Shown: positions 44,153-56,807 of the stretch, piece after piece | Layout: the number at the start of each line of letters is the position of its first letter | Position numbering within the stretch: position 1 is the stretch's first letter | Assembly: GCA_037176905.1 (NCBI GenBank) | Contig: JBBBWG010027756.1 | Coordinates: 62,001-126,000, forward strand | Length of the DNA: 64,000 nucleotides | DNA from: Azolla pinnata | Lineage: Eukaryota; Streptophyta; Polypodiopsida; Salviniales; Salviniaceae | Direction: 5' to 3' | Program-made: the position numbers and the translations under genes | Notes under the pieces: model-generated | What the model was told of the DNA's origin: nothing | Seen by the model: only the letters and a program-made list of their open reading frames with translations | Database searches by the model: none

Positions 44153-47100
44153 TCATACATGCTTCCCCCGGTACTTTGGTCGAGGGTCCTGCTTATTACC
44201 ATTACAATGGTCTGTCGGTGAGAACACGAGAGAATGCAGGCTCAGGTCTCTTTCCTCAAGTAATTCAGCATGTCTTTCCCTGAATTCCTGGTGTTTTAGA
44301 GCAGCTTCTGCAGCCATCTCATCAGTGTACGACCTGATTTTCTCCATCGTCAGTAAACATCGACTCCATCGAGTGCTCAGAATCTGCTCACTACTGGAAA
44401 TTAGTTTGAAACAATCGTGCTTCGGGTAGATGTCTTCATAGCATTCATCTCTAGACACAGGAAAGAAGAAGACTAATCTCCCTCCTAGAACCAATAATCG
44501 TGCTGAGATATCCATTAGATCATGTACACATTCTGAAAACATGTACGGAGCAGTGGATGGGATGTGATCTTTTCTCTTATCTTCAGGGATTATATATGGT
44601 TCTTTATCTCCTTTCAGCAGCTTTCGACCTCCTGATTTCCTGCCCCCCGCTCGTACACCATAAGGAGGATCGCAAATAATCGCATCAAATACCTATGGAT
44701 ACCACACTTAGGCATTAAGAAACTGAGCAATCCCTTCTGATACTTCAAGAATACAAAAATATTGAGGGGTTTCCTTCTAAAGTATGCTAGAGATCAACAT
44801 ATGGACAATATTCCGAGCAGGTAACTAAGATATCATGCTGGAGATGGAAACAAACCTCTTTCAAGTTTGATCTCCAAGGTGGGCTATTGTTGTCAGCCCG
44901 AATCAAACCAACTGGTGCAGGTAAGTCGTACTGTCAATCGAAGGGAAAGTAGAAAATGAGTACAAGTGTGGAGAAAGATCTCCAGCGTATTTACTTCAGT
45001 TGTTGCCTCTTGAACCAGAAAACAAAAGAGAAAAAAATCGCAGAGCTAAGTGTAAAAGAGCTGCCATCCAATAGACCTTAGATAAGATGAGACAACATTG
45101 TGTAGTCTTGTGGTCTGTCAAGGAGTTGATTACATGTCGAGTTTGCATTAGTTTGACAAAATATACACTTATGAATGGACCTAAAATCTGCAGTTGAACT
45201 TACTTGTTTAAAATTGCTCCATACATTGCGATTTGGACCATGCCCATCTCTAACCACCTTTAAATCAATGTCTGCACCCTGCCGAACCATATCCCTTTAT
45301 AAGAACAAAACAGTTTTGGTTTACATAATAAAGCTCATGTGAATTGGATGCCAGAGAAAGAGAAGAACAGGGAAAATAGAAGAATAAAACAGTGATGAGT
45401 TGATTTCTTAAGCATTACATCAAGTATTTGACATACAAGCAGTGTTTCTAGTTTGATTTACCCAGGTAAACCTATGGAATCAGACAACCCAGTTTCATAA
45501 ACAGAAAATAAAGCCAGTAATATGAACTCCCATTGGTAGTAATAACAACTTGACTAGAATGGCAGGTAGATTCTGAAACATGAGAGTCATAATAAGAGTA
45601 GGACATCTTATACCAAAGCTAACATCATTCGCATGTAAGCCCTTCTAAGTGCATATACGTGCAAATGCAGATTTTCACAGGATCTCACCATACAATCACG
45701 CATTTCGTCTTAGAGTCCGAAAAATAAAAAGAAGCTTACGTTAAGAATGATTTGATGCATATACACAATGACCATCTCTGCATGCAAGCAATCACACTCT
45801 TGAAGCCACGGTCAAATTATGTACATATACATGCAAATGCACATTCCCTTCAATTATCAATGTACAGTTGTGGTGTTACAATTACACCTTTTCTTTATGA
45901 AATGTGTGTTGACGCAATCACAATTAGAACATGAATGATTTCAGGTAATTACAAATGTAATGTCCTCAAAAGTCTCAAATTATGTAAATTAAGAAGACAA
46001 CCCTTATAATATAAAATTTTCTAGGGTAATCAAGCGTATTTTTAGGGTAATACAAATGCGAATTTCAAACATGATCTTGAAACTTACAATTGTGATGGCA
46101 CCGAAGTGTGCTGCAGCTACAAGAATGCTCCCGGTACCAACAAATGGATCGAACACAAATTTACCCGGCCTTACCAATGCTTGATTCGCCATGAGAAAAG
46201 CTAGTTCTGCATCCATCGCAGTCGGCCCAAGATAATTGCGTTTACTCAGCTCATATTTTGTAATCAGATTCCTTTCACTGTTTCCTATCTTCCGGCCAAA
46301 CATAATTAGCTTTTGTGTCACAGGTGGAAGGCCATTGTTTATGATTTCTTTGTTCGACTCCAGATACCAGAAAACATGTTGTGGCTTTTTTAGGTCCACT
46401 TTTCCCTGAAAATATATTTTGGCTTCTTTAATAGCATCTTCGAGTCATCTGAAAATGTTCATAACTTTTTGTCTAAATTATCCAATATGCCCCTGCATTC
46501 CATTATCTCCTCTATCGCCCTTGATCGACCAGTGAGCCAAAACAAGTAATAAAACCATACAGTTGGCCAAGTAGAAGCATACAAGTAGGGAAAGGGGGGA
46601 TAATGAGCCGTATATATAGCTCAAAATAGAACATTTACTTGCTCTTCAAGGGTGTCAACTATATATAGGGTGTCAACTATACAACAAGAAAATGATAATA
46701 AACAGTGAAGAAATAACAGAAAACTCAGCAGTATTTGTTTAGTATTTCTCCCTTTCACATATTACAAACATGTCAGTATTTTCATACCTCAAACGCAATG
46801 TAATCAAGACTGTTCATCCTTTCTGTCTGTTCACGATGGCTCAAAGCCTTCCCAAAACATTCGACAGCTATTTTGAACGTAGTGCCTGCTGACAGATATG
46901 GATCCATTCTTTCCCTAGGATAACTACGAATAGATGCACACAATTCTTCAGCTGATTCTCCGAATCCCCATACCTCCATCACTCCTTTCAACAGAAAACC
47001 TGAGAAATATTTCAATGCATGACTAAAAGAATTTCCTTTTTCTCTGCTTTCATGTAAATGAATACATATACAACCATAATTGAGATATGTAGTACCACAA

Positions 47101-49763
47101 AACCATCATTTCTCCATGAATTATTTCTGATTGAAGGTAGCACATATCTGTGAATTCGAAGTCAAACAAAAAAAGGACAGGAGAGAAACCACGGGAGGAG
47201 AGGAGGGAAGGAGATGATAAAATGAGTTCATAACGAAAACCCTGAACACATTCAAATGCAAAACCAAAAAACATATTTTCTGCAAAATTCATACAAGAAT
47301 TGATGCCACAATCGACATGCAAGCTGCCTATTATGACCATCAGTTGGTCCTAGAGTTAGTTGTTAATCCCTTGACTGCCTTACCCGCCATAGTGTCCAAG
47401 TATTAAGATTCCAGCCATAGTGTGTTCGGTCATAATGTGTGCTCTCAGTTGGTCCTGGCTGAAAACGTGTGGGATGGGGTTGAGCCCACTCTTGGGGGTG
47501 TCATACTAAGATAAGGCGCAAAGAGAAAAAGACAAAGAATGGGCAAGGACGATGTGAATATTACTAACAACCATTAAAAGCCCCTTTGCAATCTATATAT
47601 ATAGGAGTGATGGAGTAGTGAGTGTGAGTTAGAGAGAGTAGTGAGGGAGTTAGTGAAGTGAGTAAAATTGGCCAACGTGAATGCAACCAGATTCTTCTAT
47701 TTACACCCAATTCGGTTACGATCTGGTTACCCTCCAGTAACATTATGGTATGCCCATGGAACAGTGCACCGCATGTTCAAACTGCCCATATCCTTGAATT
47801 GTATATAGTTGTCTAAATTCGTTAGGTTACTGATGTTCATCTAGAGGTTATACGTGCCACTGTTTAGAACAAACCCTAAACCTTCAATCACATCAAGTAA
47901 AAGAAAAAAAAGGAGAGAAGCCTATTCCACCCCTGAGCTATGCTAAAGACATAGCCCACCTACCACCAACTATAAGGTTTACTAGTACATCAGGGACACA
48001 GTATACGCTCAATGACAAAAGAGTCAATGGCCTCTGCCTTTCAATATAGTGCATAATGCGTGTTTATGAGAGCAGCTAGGCCTCGTATTTATATATCTCT
48101 TTAGGCCCCTTAATTAGTGGTGTCTTTTTAATATCATTGGTTATCTAGATCATGATAGTGGGTGCGCACTAATCTTCCCTCTATCTACTTAGTCCATCTC
48201 AAACCCTAGTGAACGTAGCATTCACTTAAATTATCTCAATATCCATAACGTACCGCCAAAATGTTTACTTAACAACCAAACTACCTTATTAAGTACACCT
48301 TATTGAAAGGAGGTGGAGATATGGCTTCACCCCGCTAACATGGAGCTACAAGGGAGAAAGAGAAAGAAAGATGACAAAGATACGTCCCCCCGACAATATT
48401 ATTCTTATTAATTTTTAAAGAGAGATATATCTTGCAATTTATAAATAGGCAGGAGTTATGACTTTTACAAAATAGTCACAAAAAACTAGTAGTAATTTAA
48501 ATAGAGCAGTTCACCTTATAAAGAGGGAATTTATCTTGGGCATTCATATGGTGGCCATCATGCTCTGGCTAGAAATCCTAAACCGTGTATACTAAACCAG
48601 TCCTTGAGGCAATCAATGGAATGACCACTAATAATACTATGATCCAGCTGACAGTCTTAACATGATTTACCACTAGTAGCTATGTCTTAGTTATTTCCCA
48701 TCGTACAGGTCTAATTCTATCCTCTTACAAAGAAGCTAAATGTAAAAGCTAAATAGTCACCCACCTAGGATTCCGTACTTTTGAGCATGCGCAAAAAGAT
48801 TTTTAACTGACCTTTGTAACACTATAAAAATCCTTAGAATACATATATTTTACTGATATAAATCTCTAAAGACTTTGAAAATCCTTTTATATAATTATGA
48901 AATCGATGAGCATTAAGTCTTTCGCATCACAAAGTAATATTTCCCTTCTCTCGCTTGCATATACCCCTATCACGCATAAATTCCCACATCCATTTGATCT
49001 CATTAACTTACCATCAGGCCATGTAATTTGTCTATACATCCCACACCACATTGAGAGACTGATGCATAATAAGATCATAGTTACTTTGAAAGTTAACATG
49101 CTCCCCCATTTTAGATAACAACCCTACATTAACTGGTTTGATACAATGGTTCTAAAGATGCTGATGGAGAAGGAAATGGTTTGGACTTCATAGATTTAAA
49201 ATCAGACAGGAAGAAACAACCGAGGAAGTAGAAAAACTGAAACCCTCCTGATTGGTAACAGTCTTGTTTTCTAGAATTTTAGGGCCCAAAAATATGAACA
49301 TCACGTAAGTATCTTTATGAATAGAAAACATGTAGGAAGAGCAGTCAGTGTGAAAGAGATGATGATGCAGATAAACTCGGTCGGTCAAGTGTCCATGGAA
49401 AGCTAGATAGTTAGATTCTTCAGCCTTCATATCCACATATAGTACCGAAAACGTTCAAACAAATTTGTTTTAAGACTAATTATTTGATATCAATCACCAC
49501 CAAAGCTTGAGGAATTCATATAGAAGGAAAAAAGATTGCCACCATGGTGGCTCTGATGCAGGGAAGCTGTGCTAGCTTTCCATGCAAAGCTAAATGGTTA
49601 GATTTTCCAGCCTCCATATCCACATATAGTGCCAGGAACCGTTCAAAATGTCTTGTTTTAGGACTAATTATTTCACATCGATCGCTACCAAAGCTTGAGG
49701 AATTAGTATAGAATGAAAGAAGATTGCCATTGTGGTGGCTTGTCGTCGTCGTTGTCGTCGTCG

Positions 49764-49801
<38 letters not shown>

Positions 49802-50127
49802 GTGCATAGATTCCAGAAGGTAGTATATAAAGCTTGAAAGAACGACTTACTCCTGGACGCAATATTAAAAGCCATGTCCTCAGAAGGTAAGTCCACGAAG
49901 TAGAAGGGAGAATCTGGATGGTGCAATGATGGCTGTTTGAACCGGACAGGGAGTCGCTGACGATGTTGGGGAGATTGATGGGCAGTATCATCCCCTTCTC
50001 GTCTTCTTCGTCGTCTCTCTTTTTCTTCTTCCTCGTCATCTTGTTCTGCGAAGACGTGCGCGAGGGCTTGAATCTCAGGCAACCTGTAATCCAAGAGACG
50101 ATGGAGGAAATAGAGCAGATACCACAT
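44153..50127 (-). CDS. TRM11: tRNA (guanine10-N2)-methyltransferase TRM11 (498 aa, 6 exons)
   Basis: Exons 50127-49851, 46999-46788, 46405-46088, 45278-45204, 44930-44856 and 44692-44153; donors are GTAAGT, GTATGA, GTAAGT, GTAAGT and GTTTGT and acceptors all end in AG, with frames fully consistent. Exon 1: MWYLLYFLHRLLDYRLPEIQ and HHPDSPFYFVDLPSE, the Trm11 start. Exon 2: KGVMEVWGFGESAEEL, GTTFKIAVECFG (THUMP region). Exon 3: RNYLGPTAMDAELAFLMANQ and the SAM motif DPFVGTGSILVAAAHFGA. Exon 5: IRADNNSPPWR. Exon 6: the catalytic DPPYGVRAGGRK and a C-terminal helix. With TRM112 as partner, the enzyme makes m2G at position 10 of tRNAs in the cytosol. Exon 1 has an extra Glu/Arg-rich run (EEEEKERRRRRRE) from a GAA-type microsatellite. 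Intron 1 is 2.85 kb. Confidence 0.93.
47041..49850 (-). repeat. TRM11 intron 1, with a 170-bp direct duplication and a (GAT)n run
   Basis: A diverged tandem pair lies at about 49388-49555 and 49573-49741 (shared CTTCATATCCACATATAGT-like block, TTTTAAGACTAATTATTT, ACCAAAGCTTGAGGAATT and GCCACCATGGTGGCT-like end). A GTC/ATC triplet run follows at 49741-49799. The rest (47041-49180) is AT-rich with no gene supported. Confidence 0.65.
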
Positions 50128-50156
50128 CTTGCGTATCTCCGCCTTTCCTCCTCCAC

Positions 50157-50185
50157 TTCTTCTTCTTCTTCTCTGTCTTCTCCTT

Positions 50186-50216
<31 letters not shown>
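50157..50216. repeat. (CTT)n tract in the TRM11 leader
   Basis: Pure GAA triplets in the mRNA sense starting 29 bp upstream of the TRM11 ATG. A second pure (GAA)n run of about 17 units lies at 50649-50699 in the intergenic DNA, and small telomere-like clusters at 50270-50290 and 51521-51563. Confidence 0.85.
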
Positions 50217-51308
50217 GCTATCTGCAGAGTAGCTAATTTACGGTGCTAAGCAAGATCCTCACTTCTAAATCCTAAACCCTAAAAACCCTGACCATATCCG
50301 AAGATGAAATTGAAAGACTGTTTTCCTGACCGAGATTCTGATCGAAAGGCGCAACAGCTTTGCTCAGCAAGAAGACAAGAAGTTGTTGTAATGCGACAAG
50401 TTTAACCCCCTGAGCCTGAGACAAACGAATTCAGCGATCGAAAACATCAGTTGTTCAGATACCATTACTGTAAAAAAAAAAAGGGAATCGAAGTTTTACT
50501 TTACAGACAAACGAAAAGAAGACAGAATCGTATGAGTAAGGCCTTGATTGAACAGGAAGGTTCTTCTGCTCTGAGTTAAGTTTTGATCGGAAGTAATGGG
50601 TCTAGGGTAAATGGAAGGAACCACATTTCAGTGATAGAACGAGCGAACAAGAAGAAGAAGAAGAAGAAGAAGAAGAAGAAGAAGAAGAAGAAGAAGAATA
50701 TTTTGCCAAATTGGAGCAGTTCTAATGGAAAGGAGTGGTGACTTTGCAGACTCTAGTTCCAATGGAAACTTACGTTCAAACAACGAGAGAAATTAGCCCT
50801 AAACCCTAACCATAGTAATGCTCTTCGTTCCTCTTGGTATTATGAAAGGGATCAACTAGCACACCGTTTGAGTACATTGCCAATGGTGCCACGGGACAAC
50901 TAGCAACAAACTCTTGGGAAGCACGATTGTGCCCACATATCAAGATGTTTGATATTTGCAGTCATTGAGAACGACAATGCCCTCGTTTCACAGTCGCTGT
51001 CACGGGTGGAATGATCTCCAAACGTCTGACCAGGTTTACATCCCGAACCTTGTTCAGAACTTCATCGGTAATGTCTTTGTTCCTTCCCATCACGTTTCTA
51101 TCGGTAAGATCCAACTAGCAGCTGAACATCGTCTCAATAATGTTCTACCATAAAGAATGTCGTGTTTCTACTGGCTTTCATCAGTGGGGTGATGATTCAA
51201 GTACAACTTTGCTTTTCCCCCTTCTTAACCGGAACGCTCTTGACAACTAAAGGGAATGACCCATACAGATGTTCGTTTTCCTCTCTCGCATCTTACAATG
51301 GCTCTCGC

Positions 51309-51368
<60 letters not shown>

Positions 51369-51640
51369 CGATCGAGATGCAGCACCAAGAGAGAGGCATT
51401 GCCGAGTTTGCTAGAAAATCGAAGCTGGAAAACACGACCAATATCGAAGCCTTGAATCCTAAACAAAGCACCAATATCCAAGCCCAAAACTCTAAACTAC
51501 GCAAAGGGTCAGAGAGAGATCTAAACCCTAAACCCTAAGCCCTAAATCCTAAACCCTAAACCAAGGTTTGAAGCTGATGTTATATCTGTCTTTATGTATA
51601 CATGGGAAATATGAAGGAACAAGATAACAAAGAACAAAAG
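50217..51640. other. Intergenic between TRM11 and CURT1 (divergent promoters)
   Basis: No gene supported. Holds the (GAA)n run at 50649-50699, a (CT)n run of about 24 units at 51314-51362 and a CCCTAAA cluster at 51521-51563 about 160 bp upstream of the CURT1 start. Confidence 0.5.
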
Positions 51641-51647
51641 TTTTTAC

Positions 51648-51705
51648 AAAAGAAGAAGAAGAAGAAGAAGAAGAAGAAGAAAAGAAGAAGAAGAAGAAGA
51701 AGAAG
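51648..51705 (+). repeat. (GAA)n tract immediately before the CURT1 start
   Basis: About 18 GAA units broken once by an extra A; it ends 14 bp before the CURT1 ATG, so it is in the 5' leader. Confidence 0.9.
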
Positions 51706-51718
51706 TCTTCATATCGCT

Positions 51719-53583
51719 ATGGCTTCTGTGACTGTCATCTCTCCTGCTTCTGCTCCCGCCGCTGCTTTGCTCGCGCCTTCTGCTCCTCCTCCTTCTGCAT
51801 CGCTCGCTCTCCGACCTTCGCACGCATCCCCTGCTCCTGCACCCTTCTTCGGCAAGCCCATCAAGCTTTCTCTTCCCCGACAAGGTGAGATTCTCTCCTC
51901 CTCTCGAGAGAAATCCACCATCCAACGTTATGTCTCATGTCCGATGCGTAGATGTATGCACATTCCCAACTTTGCGTGTATGTGTGTGCGTATTATTTCT
52001 GTTCATCTTCTGCATGTGTATGTGCATATGGGGTGCGTGCACGCATTTTGTAAATCCTATTTATCGTCCGTGCTATGTACATTGCTTTTGTCAAAGCGAT
52101 TGCCTCAATGCTCGTGCGATCTTAGGGTGCATTATTAGCCCATGTTATGGAATGCAAAGCTCTCTTTCGTTTGAATTTCGATCGATCCGAGATGAGGACT
52201 GCGTCTCATGTTGGTTGATCCCGGCACAGTCACAAAGGGTGCCTGCAGTTATGCTTTCTTTGAGTTTCCATTCCCATGGGATTGATGTGATGCAAAATTG
52301 AACTTAGGGCAGGTTCACATGGTCTATTGGCGCTCGCTGTAAGACCTAAAGCCTCGTCTGATGAGGATTCCACGGGATTTCAAGCAGAGGAACTGCTCGA
52401 TGATTTGAAATCTAAGGTATTCAATGAAAAGGGCCTTCTTTTGCATGGGTTTTCATTACATCGGTTTGATTTAAGGTTGAAATATTTCTAAGAAATGAAT
52501 GAACACCGCAAACTAATGAGTGAAGACGATCATGATATTGTATTGTTTTGTTCATAGTGGGATTCCATTGAGAATAAGACCAGTGTTGTGATATATGGTG
52601 GAGGTGCCCTACTTGCGTTATGGTTGTCTTCATCCATCATCAGTGCAGTTAATTCGGTGCCCTTGGTGAGATATATGTATTTGGACTCCTATTGTTTTAC
52701 TTTGTCATATGCATACATATATGCATACATGTACACGTACATCGCTCTCCTCTCTTGATATATATATCTATAATTATGTCTATATATATATATATGCACT
52801 GATGTACACATTTATCTTATAGAAATACATTGCCATATGCCATGTACATATGCGCGTATACATTCTTAGTGTAGGAGCACAATACATTAGAGCAGCATTC
52901 CACATCCCTGATGTCTTCGTACTGTGGCAGGTTCTTAATATTCCTTTTATTATCCTTTTGCAGTTACCAAAGTTCTTGGAACTTGTTGGCTTAGCATATA
53001 CTGGCTGGTTTGCATATAGATATCTCCTCTTCAAGGTATTTCTCAGAAGCTCTTCTATTTTTATGAACTGTTACATAAAATTAGCCACTCCAGCATTTCC
53101 TCCATGTCACACAATGGCTCCCGCTCCCAACAGGGTTTAAAATTTCGAAAGATAATTCATCCGATCCAATGAAAGAGGCAGTGCATAAGCTTTGGCAATT
53201 GATTATTTTTTGGAAATAATGAATGGAAACTAATGTTAGTTTTTTGAGAAAATATGTTTTGGACTTTGATGAGGAAGAAGAATAAACCCTTGATTGGCAC
53301 AAGAATGATTATTTTGTGGCAATTTTGGCAAGAAATAAACCCTTTATTTGGCACAAGAATGATTATTTTGTTGCAAGTTGGGGATTTAGTGGTGAACATT
53401 TTAGAAAAGTTTGTCAATTTATCCATATGTCTATAGGTTTTTCTTTTCTGTTGGATGGGTTTGACACTGCAGAATTGGTAATTTTTTTTTGCTTCAACGT
53501 GTCATCAACAGGAAAACAGAAAGGAATTGGTTGCAGATGTGGAGGAGCTCGCATCCAAGATCACAGGAAGTGATAAGGAATAA
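51719..53583 (+). CDS. CURT1: CURVATURE THYLAKOID 1 family protein (173 aa, 5 exons)
   Basis: Exons 51719-51884, 52313-52416, 52558-52665, 52964-53035 and 53512-53583; junctions AAG|GTGAGA, GCAG|GTT, AAG|GTATTC, ATAG|TGG, TTG|GTGAGA, GCAG|TTA, AAG|GTATTT and ACAG|GAA, frame consistent. Residues 1-55 are an Ala/Ser/Pro-rich plastid transit peptide. The mature part has an N-terminal amphipathic helix region (AEELLDDLKSKWDSIENKTS), two membrane helices (VVIYGGGALLALWLSSSIIS and ELVGLAYTGWFAYRYLLF), the conserved LVGxxYTGWFxYR motif, and a C-terminal helix (NRKELVADVEELASKITG). CURT1 proteins oligomerise at grana margins and bend the thylakoid membrane. Length matches family members (about 160-175 aa). 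Confidence 0.93.
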
Positions 53584-54639
53584 TAAGGATATATCGATAA
53601 AAAGTGGATGGAGTGTTTCCTCTCTTAGTGATGATTTGTAACCCTTCCTCCATTTTACTCGTTTTCTGTAAATACAGTCTCTCTGAAAAGCTGAAATGAA
53701 TGCAGCTTCTTTTGCATAAAGAAGCATGTTGCCCATTGGTATCAGTGGATTGAGACTAGATGTGATTTGTATTGGTGTTTGGTACATTTCTCAACACGAG
53801 ATTGAGAAGTGGTGACCTATCTACCCTTTTATGCACTTGGGTGCTTCCAATTCTCTACTAACTTTGTATGACTGAAATCCTTGTTTTTGGGTCCTATTTT
53901 GCTATTATAAGCGGAGCAGTTTCAAAATGTTGGAAGAACATTCAATGCTGTGGTTAAAGTTTGTTAGGAATGCTCAGAAAATGCCGTGAATATGGTGATT
54001 GCTTGGATTATGCGAGCCTAAATAGACAGAAGGTCACTACAGATTTCCTCTCCATGCTTGAGTAATCCCACAACTTCAATTTTTTGGATTGAGTTGTATA
54101 CAGAATGAGCTTTTGACCGGATTATTTGGGCAAATAGTATCAAAATCCATAAAAAACACAGTTTGGAAGCACAAGATAGTGGGCTATATATCAAGGAGAT
54201 CTTTTTCGAAGAACCATAGGGGTGGATTGTCGAGAAAAAAACCGATATGTGGTAGGATAATGACCTACCTCAACTGAAGGTTAAAAAATGATTTGGATGA
54301 TGAAATTTGTCGCTGAGAGTGTAATTGAAATGGAGTTCGTCATTCTAGTTGAAAATATCGTTTGCAATAAGGTGGGCGATTTCGAGCTCAATTTGGGTAA
54401 CTAAGTTCGGCGAGAAGTGCATCATGTGGAGCTAAACATCTAAGATTAACCAAAACCCTAATCGTGAAGGAAGCATGAAGGCCAGCAGCGTATTAAACCC
54501 ACCGCATCGAGATCGATGATTTTGATTAAGGAGTGATTAAGGAGTGATTAAGGAAGTGATTAAGGAAGTGATTAAGTGTTGAAAATGGAACAGTTTGCAA
54601 TACATACATAGAAGAGGCTTCTGAAGGGTACAGAGAGAG
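53584..54639. other. Intergenic between CURT1 and the next gene
   Basis: CURT1 3' UTR expected in the first 200 bp. A short tandem repeat of GATTAAGGA(A)GT is at 54524-54577, 62 bp before the next ATG. Nothing else recognised. Confidence 0.5.
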
Positions 54640-56807
54640 ATGGCGTCCTCAGGGGAAGAAGCGGCTATGGCGGCTATGGCGGCGCCTGCAGCCCCAGCAA
54701 AGAAGCACCCTAACTTCCTCCGCTTGCTCTGGAGGAGCGCCGTGGGCCAGAAGCATGGCCTCGCCGTCGTCGCCCTCTCCACTTCCTGCCTCTTCCTCTC
54801 CCTCTCCATGCTCCACCACAAGCGCCATAGCCAAGACCTCCAGCAACAACTCTCCTCCCTCCAGCAAGACAACGACTCTCTCCGGGAAACCATCGCTGCC
54901 GCCACGGACATCGTCTTCTCCTCGTCTCCTCCTCCTCCTCCTCCTCCCTCCTCCTCCTCCTCCTCCTCCTCCTCCTCATCATCATCATCATCGCCATCAT
55001 CTGGCTCTTTCCAAGCAGCTGCCGCTAATACTGGTATGCCACTACTCTCCGCCGCTCTTTTCGCTTGGTGCTCGGTCTACTTCCGAATCCTGTGCAATGC
55101 ATGTGAATGCAAAATGCATCAAGCTCTCATGCCTTGGGTGCTTTTCTCTGCTTCCAAAATGTAGCATAATGTATGCGATCGCAAAATGTAGCAAAATTCA
55201 TGCCTTCTCCGATGACTTCGAAAGGAAGTCCGGAGGTCCATCACGATAATAATCACGAGAGCAAGCAAAGATCTCACTGCCCAGATCTATCTGAGCGGCT
55301 TGGAAATGTTTCCTTTGGGGAAAGATGGTTGGCTATGCTGGCAAACATGTGGATGTATGCGTACAAAGGAAAAGAGAAAGAGAGGGAAAAAAGATATATA
55401 CAGAGTCCTTGTTTTAGATCTCAGAAATGGAGGATAAACCCAAGATAGACCCAAGCTCGCGTGCTGCGTTTACAGTAATGTCCAAATTTTGAGAAAACTA
55501 GCTCATCTGCATTAATGTTCAATCTTGAGAGAACTAGCTCATACATGAACACAACATGCCATATCTGAATAATGAACATCGAGAAGAAATGGAGTTTTGG
55601 AAAAGTAAGTTCTTTTCTAGCCCCAATGCACGAGGAATAGAGGAGCATATCACTTCTGAATACCTCACTTATGGGGATTCTCAAGCATCATTATCTTGAC
55701 AAGAAGATGGCCATTGTGATGACATTGGGAATTCGCTTTGCTCCTCTCCTTTCATCTGCTCTACTGTATGATCAAATTTATGATCCACCGGACATTGGAA
55801 TCATCTCACAAAGTGTCTGCCCTTCTCCAATCATCCACTCTTTCATACAGTTAAATCCACTATCTATCCAAACATCAAACATTACCAAACATTCCCCACC
55901 TGTGCAACTTGAGAGAGAATTTACTGTCATTATTGCTCATCCTATAGGTGACGTTGCTCCCTTGTGGACATGGTAGTATGTATATCATTTATTGCACTCT
56001 CAACCGTAATATCAATGGAGAGATTGATGAAGATCAAGGTCCTCTTCAGGCGCACTCACATTTAAGCAGTTCCCCCCATGTCAGAAATTAGATTCTAGTG
56101 TATTAATGACAATTATGAAGTTCAAATTTCTTATACAAAAACAGTGTGATTTTTTCAAAAAAGGAAAAAGTTAGTCAAATCAAAGAAGTATCTGAAATAG
56201 AGTGAGGTTCTGCAGTTTAGGCCCTCACAATAGGTCATATTTGGTTTGTGAAGTTGCAACTTTGTCTATTGCTCATATGTACGTGTTTCTATTTCTTAGC
56301 ACAATAAATGTTCACCTTGTAACCTATGTTGGCACTGTCGAGGTTTATTTTACAAGTGCGAGTGACCATGGTCAACCAAGACTTTTTAGCTCGAAATTCC
56401 GTGTGTAGATAATGTGATTGCCAATGTGACTGAACCATCTGCATCCAGAAGACGCACCGATCTATACATTAACCTCTTTAGTCGTATACAATTAACCTGT
56501 AAACATCAGGCTTTCTTTCAAATGCCATACAATGTAAGTAGTCTCACAGATTTATTCTTACTCAAAATCAACGTTCAATTGTATTGGGATCTGTGGCAGT
56601 TCCCTTCGCATCAGACGTCAGAAAGAAAACAATTCATGATCTAAGAATTTAATATTTTTGATATTCAATTTGCAGAAATCAAGCACTTCTGTGCAGCGCT
56701 TCTCTGAATAGGTAGTATATAATGAAAAATCTGAATTTCTTTCTCTGTCTTTGTTGCCAGAATTGCCGACATCAGCTGCAACTGGAGGAAGTGGCTTCAT
56801 GGTTTAG
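54640..56807 (+). CDS. Small membrane protein with coiled coil, unknown function (about 146 aa, 2 exons)
   Basis: Exon 1 54640-55033 (donor ACTG|GTATGC, phase 1). The best partner I find is 56761-56807 (acceptor TGCCAG|AA), giving the end ELPTSAATGGSGFMV. Residues 1-25 are Ala-rich; residues about 25-37 hold NFLRLLWRSAVGQKH; 38-58 is a membrane helix (HGLAVVALSTSCLFLSLSML); 60-85 is a probable coiled coil (QQQLSSLQQDNDSLRETIAA); then Pro8 and a long Ser run from CTC/CAT microsatellites. I recognise the build as that of uncharacterised plant one-helix proteins but cannot name a family. The exon 2 choice is tentative; another acceptor at 56676 gives a different short end. Confidence 0.55.
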
